Shown one piece after another: positions 1 to 4,554 of a DNA stretch of 5,789 bases. This DNA comes from Nitrospirota bacterium. Its GTDB lineage: Bacteria; Nitrospirota; Nitrospiria; Nitrospirales; Nitrospiraceae. The stretch spans positions 1 to 5,789 of the forward strand of contig JAIBHQ010000066.1 in assembly GCA_020028595.1 (NCBI GenBank), written 5' to 3'. The notes beneath the pieces are model-generated. The model ran no database searches. It was not told the origin of the DNA and was given only the letters and a program-made list of their open reading frames with translations. Made by a program: the position numbers and the translations under genes. Position 1 is the stretch's first letter. The number at the start of each line of letters is the position of its first letter.

Positions 1-292
1 GAATGAACAGGGTGCCCGGGTCCACAATGGCAGGGGTTCCCGCATCCGACACGAGGGCCACGCTCTGTCCTTCCTTCATCCGCTGGATGAGGACCGGGAT
101 TTTTTCCTCCTTGTTGTCGTTGTGATAGCTGGTGAGCAGGGTTGTGATCCCATGCCGGGCCAGCAACGCCTGGGTGCACTGCGGATCTTCTGCGGCAATG
201 ACGGCGACGGTCTTGAGCGTGCGGATCGCGCGCAGCGAGAGGTCGTCGGGATTTCCGATCGGCGTGCTGACGATGTAGAGGGAGCCAGTCAT
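1..292 (-). CDS. rsmI: 16S rRNA (cytidine-2'-O)-methyltransferase RsmI, N-terminal part
   Basis: This is the first 97 residues of a gene that continues past the left edge; the ATG is at 290-292. RsmI is a cytoplasmic SAM-dependent enzyme that 2'-O-methylates C1402 of 16S rRNA near the decoding centre (family knowledge). The sequence shows the tetrapyrrole-methylase-type fold start LYIVSTPIGNPDDLSLRAI (residues 5-23), then AAEDPQCTQALL (33-44), a YHNDN segment (56-60) and the very typical ALVSDAGTPAIVDPG (79-93), all in RsmI order. The usual EDTRxT motif reads EDPQCT here, so the normally conserved Thr and Arg are replaced. No upstream in-frame start exists before a stop at 323-325. The Shine-Dalgarno sequence is weak. 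It is divergent from the Nudix gene and outside the heme operon. Family assignment is very secure; the C-terminal two thirds cannot be seen. Confidence 0.95.
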   Translation of the reverse strand, partial: MTGSLYIVSTPIGNPDDLSLRAIRTLKTVAVIAAEDPQCTQALLARHGITTLLTSYHNDNKEEKIPVLIQRMKEGQSVALVSDAGTPAIVDPGTLFI

Positions 293-319
293 GGAACTCG
301 TGCCTGTTGAGGCGCGCGC

Positions 320-349
320 ATCCTAGCCTGTTCAGAGGCGGAAAGTCGA
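320..349 (-). promoter_or_regulatory. candidate sigma70 promoter for rsmI
   Basis: On the minus strand TCGACT (plus 344-349) lies 18 bp before TAGGAT (plus 320-325). These match the -35 and -10 consensus at 4 of 6 positions each. Transcription would start near 313, giving a leader of about 20 nt before the rsmI ATG. The match is modest and rests on position and spacing, so this is tentative. Confidence 0.33.
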
Positions 350-375
350 ACGGGCGGCGCGTGCTGTGCTACGAT
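346..375 (+). promoter_or_regulatory. candidate extended -10 promoter for the Nudix gene
   Basis: TGCTACGAT (367-375) is an extended -10 element: TG, one base, then TACGAT, which keeps the key T, A, A and T positions of TATAAT. The best -35 partner is the poor TCGAAC (346-351) at 18 bp; extended -10 promoters can tolerate this. Predicted start is near 382, about 33 nt before the ATG at 415. It overlaps the candidate rsmI -35 on the other strand, so the two promoters would be back to back. Confidence 0.38.
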
Positions 376-402
376 GCCGGCGCATACAGGGTGATCGTGC
401 GC

Positions 403-409
403 GGTGATC
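403..409 (+). promoter_or_regulatory. ribosome binding site of the Nudix gene
   Basis: GGTGATC is complementary to the distal part of the usual anti-Shine-Dalgarno sequence of 16S rRNA (full complement GGAGGTGATC) and sits 5 nt before the ATG at 415. It supports that start over the in-frame TTG at 307 and the GTGs at 391 and 397. Confidence 0.5.
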
Positions 410-414
410 GGAGC

Positions 415-954
415 ATGGACTCAAAGTTTCTCATCGAACCGCATGACGAGTGGATCAGGGGCAACTATGCCTTTTGTCCGAAGTGCGGAGGCTCGCTCGA
501 GCGCCGCTCGCTCAAGCCATCGGAGCCCGAGCGACTGGTCTGCCGGTCCTGCCGGTTCGTCTTTTTTCTCGATCCAAAAGTGGCCGTCGGGACCATTATC
601 TCGCTCGAGGGCCGCTGCGTGCTTCTCAAGCGCGGGATCGAGCCGGCGTATGGAAAATGGGTGTTCCCCGGCGGGTTCGTGGACCGGGGAGAGCGGGTCG
701 AGGATGCGGCTATTCGCGAAACCAGGGAGGAGAGCCATCTCGATGTCCGGCTCACCGGCTTGCTGAATATCTATTCCTACGCCGATCACCCTGTGATCAT
801 TATCGTCTATATGGCCGAGGTGCTCGGGGGCGCGCTCGCAGCGGGCGATGAGACGATTGACACGGGCATGTTTGAACCGTCTGCAATCCCCTGGGCCGAC
901 CTGGCCTTCCCCAGTACGGCCCAGGCCCTTCGTGATTATCTGGCGAGGGCGTAA
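415..954 (+). CDS. zinc-ribbon Nudix hydrolase
   Basis: A 179-residue cytoplasmic protein. Residues 21-46 form an N-terminal zinc ribbon with two CxxC knuckles, CPKC (21-24) and CRSC (43-46). A Nudix domain follows from about 55 to 179. The Nudix box spans residues 87-109 (G-x5-E-x7-RETREE-x-H-L) and keeps the catalytic metal-binding glutamates; the usual Gly near its end is His108. The preceding KWVFPGGF (81-88) is typical. Nudix enzymes of this zinc-ribbon architecture (as in NudC/YjhB-like proteins) cleave nucleoside diphosphates linked to another moiety, often ADP-ribose or NAD(H). The substrate cannot be read from the sequence. The reading frame is open back to a TTG at 307, but the ATG at 415 has a fitting ribosome binding site and starts just ahead of the ribbon. 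It is a single-gene unit closed by its own terminator. Assignment to the superfamily is secure; specificity is unknown. Confidence 0.93.
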   Translation: MDSKFLIEPHDEWIRGNYAFCPKCGGSLERRSLKPSEPERLVCRSCRFVFFLDPKVAVGTIISLEGRCVLLKRGIEPAYGKWVFPGGFVDRGERVEDAAIRETREESHLDVRLTGLLNIYSYADHPVIIIVYMAEVLGGALAAGDETIDTGMFEPSAIPWADLAFPSTAQALRDYLARA

Positions 955-956
955 AC

Positions 957-980
957 GCCGCAATCCATGCGGCTTTTCTT
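957..980 (+). terminator. intrinsic terminator after the Nudix gene
   Basis: GCCGCA (957-962) pairs perfectly with TGCGGC (968-973) around a 5-nt ATCCA loop, followed by TTTTCTT (974-980). It starts 2 nt after the stop codon. The 6-bp stem is short but GC-rich. Its last two T residues are shared with the -35 box of the heme operon promoter. Confidence 0.8.
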
Positions 981-1008
981 GACTGGCTCGTTTTTCTAAG
1001 GCTATAAT
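979..1008 (+). promoter_or_regulatory. strong sigma70-type promoter of the heme operon
   Basis: TTGACT (979-984, 5 of 6) and TATAAT (1003-1008, 6 of 6) are separated by 18 bp, much the best promoter match in the window. Predicted transcription start is near 1015, leaving a leader of about 38 nt before the ATG at 1053. The local AT-rich stretch contrasts with the GC-rich surroundings. It probably serves all five genes downstream. Confidence 0.85.
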
Positions 1009-1052
1009 TCAGCCGATCGAATTTCTTCTGAAAATTTGCGGGGATAGGCAGG

Positions 1053-1850
1053 ATGACGGCTATCTTTTTTATGGCCACGATCGCTCTTTATCTGGGAGGG
1101 ACCGCCTTTTCCTCGGCCTATCTTTCCCGGCGCGACGACACCCTCGCCAAGATTGCCCTGGGCGTCACCGGTGTCGGGTTTCTGATGCATACGGTGGCCT
1201 TGCTGGCCCGGGTGGTCGAGGCCGGCCCGGAGTCGCTGGTCAGCTTTCACGATGCGCTTTCATTTTTCGCGTGGGCGCTGGTACTCGTGTTTTTATGGGT
1301 GGATGTGCGGCATCATATCCACGTCATGGGCTCGTTTCTCCTGCCGCTCGCGCTGCTGTCGCTGATCTGGGCCGCTGCGCTGCCCAAGGAAACATCGGCG
1401 CCGATGCTCAAAACCGTCTGGGTGCATGTCACGTTGAGCATGTTGGGCACGGTCGGATTCGCCGTCGCCTTTGCCGCGGGCCTGATGTACGTCATTCAGG
1501 ACGGGCTGCTGAAATCCAAGCAGTTCAATGTGCTCTATAGCAAACTGCCGCCGCTGGATTTTCTGGATCACCTGAATCAATTGGCGATCGTGACGGGATT
1601 CCCGCTGCTCACGCTCGGCATTATCGCCGGCGCGCTGTCGGCGGAGGTGGCGCGTGGCGCGTATCTGAATTGGAATCCGGAGCAAGTCTGGGCGCTGGTC
1701 ACGTGGGCGTTTTATTGCGTCGTTCTGCTGGGCCGGATCACCGTCGGGTGGCGGGCCAAGCGGGCGGCGTACCTGACGATCATCGGATTCGGGGGGGTCG
1801 TGTTGACGCTGATCGGGGTGGTCCTGAAAGGCCACGGGGCGGCGCTCTGA
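1053..1850 (+). CDS. ccsA: CcsA/HemX/YpjD-type cytochrome c assembly membrane protein
   Basis: A 265-residue polytopic inner-membrane protein with about eight hydrophobic helices (roughly 3-22, 34-53, 64-83, 93-110, 125-148, 179-197, 213-231, 240-259). The size fits HemX/YpjD-type members of the cytochrome c assembly family (PF01578), whose larger relatives CcsA and CcmC handle heme. Family-like landmarks are GFLMHTVALLAR (42-53), FHDALSFFAW (65-74), VHVTLSMLG (124-132) and the C-terminal NWNPEQVWALVTW (206-218), then GWRAKRAAYL (232-241). H46 and H125 are candidate heme-contacting histidines. The tryptophan-rich stretch resembles the CcsA WxWDPKExW motif but has Asn-Pro-Glu-Gln where Asp-Pro-Lys-Glu is usual. 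GGGG at 1040-1043 is a modest ribosome binding site; M7 is an alternative start. As first gene of the operon, directly before hemA, it recalls Bacillus hemAXCD, where HemX lowers HemA levels. Family is secure; exact role (heme export, cytochrome c maturation or HemA control) is open. Confidence 0.85.
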   Translation: MTAIFFMATIALYLGGTAFSSAYLSRRDDTLAKIALGVTGVGFLMHTVALLARVVEAGPESLVSFHDALSFFAWALVLVFLWVDVRHHIHVMGSFLLPLALLSLIWAAALPKETSAPMLKTVWVHVTLSMLGTVGFAVAFAAGLMYVIQDGLLKSKQFNVLYSKLPPLDFLDHLNQLAIVTGFPLLTLGIIAGALSAEVARGAYLNWNPEQVWALVTWAFYCVVLLGRITVGWRAKRAAYLTIIGFGGVVLTLIGVVLKGHGAAL

Positions 1851-1862
1851 TACTGAACTGAT

Positions 1863-3254
1863 ATGCACATCATCGTTGTCGGACTCAGCCATAAGACTGC
1901 GCCGGTGGAAGTGCGCGAGAAGCTCGCGGTGCCGGAAAGCCGCCTGGACGAAGCGCTGGCGCGTCTCCGCAGCTACGCGGGGATCAAAGAGGGGTTTCTG
2001 CTGTCGACCTGCAATCGCGTGGAAGTCTATGCCGTGGTGGAACAGATTGAAGAGGGGCACGCGCGCGTCCATGAGTTTTTCTCCGACACGCATCTCGCGC
2101 TTTCGTCCGAGCAGTTGACCCCGCATTTGTACGGGTATACCGGAGATCGCGCGATCGGGCATTTGTTCCGGGTCGCGGCCAGCCTCGATTCGATGATTGT
2201 CGGGGAACCGCAGATTCTCGGCCAGCTGAAAGACGCCTTCGAAGTTGCGCTGAATCACAAGGCCAGCGGCGTCGTGCTCAACAAGCTGGTCCGGAAGGCC
2301 ATTTCGGTGGCCAAGCGCGTGCGGACGGAAACGAAAATCGCCGAGACCGCGGTTTCCGTCAGCTATGCCGCGGTCGAGCTGGCCAAGAAGATCTTCTCGA
2401 ATTTGAGCGAAAAAACCGTGTTGCTCGTGGGGGCCGGAGAGATGGCCAAGCTGGCTGCCCAGCATCTGGTCGATCAAGGAGTCCGGAAAGTGTCCATCAC
2501 GACACGCGATGCCGCGAGCGCGGTCGACCTGGCCCGGCGCTTCAATGCGACCTCGATCCCGTTCGATCACTTCCGGCACGAGATGGCGGAGGCCGACATC
2601 GTGCTCTGCTCGACCGGCGCGGCGCGCTATCTCATTGGGGTTGAAGACGTGGAGCAGGCGGTGCGCCGTCGCATGAACCGGCCGATCTTTCTCATCGACA
2701 TCTCGGTGCCGCGCAATATCGATCCGGCGGTGAAGGACATCGACAACGCCTTTTTGTTCGACATCGACGATCTGGAAACGCGCGTGGAGCAGAATCTGGA
2801 GGAGCGGCGGCGGGAGGCCGTGAAGGCAGAGCAGATGGTGGACGAGGAAGTGGGGCAGATTCTCCATTGGCTGAAATCGCTGGAGGTCACGCCGACCATC
2901 GTGGCCTTGCGCCATCGGGCGGAGGCAATCAAACAGGCGGAGATCGAGAAAGCCCTGGCACGGCTGCAGAACCTGTCGGCGCAGGAGCGCAGCGTGGTGG
3001 AGGGGTTGGCTTCCGGGATCGTGAACAAGTTGCTGCATGGTTCGTTGGTGACACTGAAGGCCGAGTCCACGTCCGGAGGCGGTGCCATGTTTATCGAGGC
3101 GGCTCGGAGATTTTTCGGATTGGATGATCCAACGGCTGCCGGCCGGCCGGGCGACACATCTTCTGCCGCAGCGCTCGATGAACCGGACTCGGCTGAACCG
3201 GGTGCAACCCGGGAGTTGTCTGAGCAACATCCTGCCGGCAAGCGGCAGACTTAG
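1863..3254 (+). CDS. hemA: glutamyl-tRNA reductase HemA
   Basis: A 463-residue cytoplasmic enzyme that uses NADPH to reduce glutamyl-tRNA(Glu) to glutamate-1-semialdehyde, the first committed step of C5 tetrapyrrole synthesis. The start MHIIVVGLSHKTAPVEVREK is the classic N-terminus. The catalytic thioester cysteine is C50 in LLSTCNRVEVYA (46-57), and H100 corresponds to the conserved active-site His. SMIVGEPQILGQLKDAF (110-126) is diagnostic. The Rossmann domain has LLVGAGEMAKLA (187-198); the later ITTRD (212-216) replaces the more usual ITNRT. ADIVLCSTGA and the alpha-helical dimerisation domain follow. Residues about 420-463 form a Pro/Ala/Asp/Glu-rich, probably disordered tail beyond the family core. 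The ATG lies 12 nt after the preceding stop and has no clear Shine-Dalgarno sequence, so translation may be coupled to the upstream gene. Identity is very secure. Confidence 0.98.
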   Translation: MHIIVVGLSHKTAPVEVREKLAVPESRLDEALARLRSYAGIKEGFLLSTCNRVEVYAVVEQIEEGHARVHEFFSDTHLALSSEQLTPHLYGYTGDRAIGHLFRVAASLDSMIVGEPQILGQLKDAFEVALNHKASGVVLNKLVRKAISVAKRVRTETKIAETAVSVSYAAVELAKKIFSNLSEKTVLLVGAGEMAKLAAQHLVDQGVRKVSITTRDAASAVDLARRFNATSIPFDHFRHEMAEADIVLCSTGAARYLIGVEDVEQAVRRRMNRPIFLIDISVPRNIDPAVKDIDNAFLFDIDDLETRVEQNLEERRREAVKAEQMVDEEVGQILHWLKSLEVTPTIVALRHRAEAIKQAEIEKALARLQNLSAQERSVVEGLASGIVNKLLHGSLVTLKAESTSGGGAMFIEAARRFFGLDDPTAAGRPGDTSSAAALDEPDSAEPGATRELSEQHPAGKRQT

Positions 3255-3264
3255 GAAACGCGAT

Positions 3265-3269
3265 GGAGG
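3265..3269 (+). promoter_or_regulatory. ribosome binding site fixing a GTG start
   Basis: GGAGG lies 9 nt before the GTG at 3279. It is the strongest Shine-Dalgarno match in the operon and supports the non-ATG start of the small zinc-ribbon gene. The ATG at 3263 overlapping it is in another frame that stops after 25 codons. Confidence 0.7.
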
Positions 3270-3278
3270 CGCAGTCCA

Positions 3279-3581
3279 GTGCCACAGGGTCCCAAACTGT
3301 TTGCCTGTCCTCAGTGCCGCCATCAGTACCTCGGTCATGATCCGCTTCCCGATTGCCCGCGGTGCGGGTACGACTATCGGGTCAAGGAAGGGATGCGCTG
3401 GGATCTTCTGGTGTACCTGCTGGCGATCATGGGACTCGTCAGTTATTTCCTGGTGTCGTCGAATTACCGGACCGGCATGGCAGGGATGGATCGCACGCCA
3501 CGATCGGTCTCCGAATCGGGAGAAAAGTTACCCGGTGCGACAACCGGCTGGGCGAGTCCCTACCATGAAGCCGGCCGGTAA
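3279..3581 (+). CDS. small zinc-ribbon, single-helix membrane protein of unknown function
   Basis: A 100-residue protein starting at GTG, chosen because of GGAGG 9 nt upstream. Residues 10-29 form a rubredoxin/zinc-ribbon-like knuckle pair, CPQC (10-13) and CPRC (26-29), followed by GYDYRVKEGMRWD. One hydrophobic helix covers about 43-59 (LLVYLLAIMGLVSYFLV). The remaining 40 residues are polar, Gly/Ser/Pro-rich and probably disordered. With a basic pre-helix region (R34, K36, R40), the positive-inside rule puts the ribbon in the cytoplasm and the tail in the periplasm; this is an inference. The gene starts 24 nt after hemA and ends 21 nt before hemC, so it is almost surely co-transcribed. I do not recognise a named family. 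A role as a metal-binding membrane anchor or accessory factor for tetrapyrrole enzymes is only a guess from context. That it is a real gene is well supported by its RBS, motifs and fit between neighbours. Confidence 0.8.
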   Translation: MPQGPKLFACPQCRHQYLGHDPLPDCPRCGYDYRVKEGMRWDLLVYLLAIMGLVSYFLVSSNYRTGMAGMDRTPRSVSESGEKLPGATTGWASPYHEAGR

Positions 3582-3602
3582 GTCCGGACGCGAGGCACGC
3601 GG

Positions 3603-4550
3603 ATGGGAGTCGTGAAGACCGCGCGCCGTTCGCTGGTGTTGGGGACACGCGCAAGCCGCCTGGCAATCTGGCAGGCCGAGTGGGTGCAGGCGAGATTGCG
3701 TGAAATCGCCCCGGATGTTCCGGTCACGCTGCAGCGGATCAAAACGTCCGGCGACAAAATCCTGGATGTGCCGCTGGCGAAGATCGGCGGGAAGGGGCTC
3801 TTCGTCAAGGAAATCGAAGAAGCGCTGTTGCAGGAGACGATCGACCTGGCCGTCCACAGCATGAAGGACGTGCCGACGGCGCTGCCCGAGGGACTCGACA
3901 TTCTGTGCGTGCCGGTGCGGGAGGATCCGCGCGATGCGTTGATCAGCCGGGACGCGAAGCTGCTGGATGAGTTGCCGCGGGGCGCCCGGGTCGGCACGAG
4001 CAGTCTGCGCCGTCAGGCGCAGTTGCTGCATCGCAGACCGGACGTGAAGATTGAGATGCTGCGCGGCAATCTCGACACGCGGCTCAGGAAATTGCGGGAC
4101 GGCGAGTTCGACGCGATCGTGCTGGCGGCCGCCGGCCTCAAGCGGATGGGATGGGCGGAACAGATCACGGAATATTTGCCGCCCGAGGTGAGTCTCCCGG
4201 CTATCGGGCAAGGCGCATTGGGACTCGAAGGACGCCGGAACGACGGATTTGTGCGTGAAATTGTGTCGGCGCTGGAACATCCGCCGACGCGAACGGCCGT
4301 GACGGCCGAGCGCGCGCTGCTGGACCGGCTCGAGGGGGGCTGCCAGGTGCCGATCGCCGCCCATGCGACGTTCTCGGGGACGCGGCTTCGTCTGGATGGA
4401 CTGGTTGCAAGCGTGGACGGACGGCGTCTCGTTCGAGACAGCGTCGAGGGCCCTGCGGCTGATGCGCGCGAGCTGGGTACGCGCCTGGCGGAGCAGTTGC
4501 TTCGCCGGGGAGGCGAGGCGATTCTGAACGAGATTTACGGGAGAGCCTGA
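3603..4550 (+). CDS. hemC: porphobilinogen deaminase (hydroxymethylbilane synthase) HemC
   Basis: A 315-residue cytoplasmic enzyme, normal length, that polymerises four porphobilinogens to the linear hydroxymethylbilane. LGTRASRLAIWQAE (13-26) supplies R16 and S18 of the active site; IKTSGDKILD (46-55) and the mobile-lid region GGKGLFVKEIE (62-72) follow. HSMKDVPT (85-92) carries the catalytic D89, matching Asp84 of E. coli. VGTSSLRRQAQL (130-141) and LRGNLDTRLRKL (153-164) bind substrate acid groups. LPAIGQGALGLE (198-209) is conserved. EGGCQVPIAAHA (244-255) contains C247, which carries the dipyrromethane cofactor. All key residues are present. GAGG at 3592-3595, 7 nt before the ATG, is a fair ribosome binding site. 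The product is the direct substrate of the HemD domain encoded next, whose GTG starts 4 nt after this stop. Confidence 0.98.
   Translation: MGVVKTARRSLVLGTRASRLAIWQAEWVQARLREIAPDVPVTLQRIKTSGDKILDVPLAKIGGKGLFVKEIEEALLQETIDLAVHSMKDVPTALPEGLDILCVPVREDPRDALISRDAKLLDELPRGARVGTSSLRRQAQLLHRRPDVKIEMLRGNLDTRLRKLRDGEFDAIVLAAAGLKRMGWAEQITEYLPPEVSLPAIGQGALGLEGRRNDGFVREIVSALEHPPTRTAVTAERALLDRLEGGCQVPIAAHATFSGTRLRLDGLVASVDGRRLVRDSVEGPAADARELGTRLAEQLLRRGGEAILNEIYGRA
4539..4545 (+). promoter_or_regulatory. ribosome binding site of cobA-hemD inside the end of hemC
   Basis: GGGAGAG lies within the last codons of hemC, 9 nt before the GTG at 4555. That GTG is the only usable start, since the frame is closed by TGA at 4525-4527. 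The 4-nt gap between stop and start suggests translational coupling. Confidence 0.55.
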
Positions 4551-4554
4551 GACG

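Noticed and set aside
122..310. 62-codon plus-strand frame
   Set aside because: It is antisense to rsmI, whose protein motifs on the minus strand are clear.
307..414. N-terminal extension of the Nudix protein from a TTG at 307
   Set aside because: The added 36 residues look non-homologous and would run through the likely promoter region, and the ATG at 415 has its own ribosome binding site.
1293..3338. 681-codon open frame on the minus strand
   Set aside because: It is antisense to the CcsA-like gene and hemA, which have unmistakable family motifs. Its product is Arg/His/Gln-rich without recognisable domains, as expected of a shadow frame in GC-rich codons.
3571..3589. Palindromes CCGGCCGG and GTCCGGAC near the end of the zinc-ribbon gene
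   Set aside because: Short self-complementary GC words are common at this base composition; there is no T-tract or repeat elsewhere to suggest a function.
3082..3615. 177-codon plus-strand frame spanning the end of hemA and the zinc-ribbon gene
   Set aside because: It overlaps two better supported genes in another frame and shows no domain of its own.
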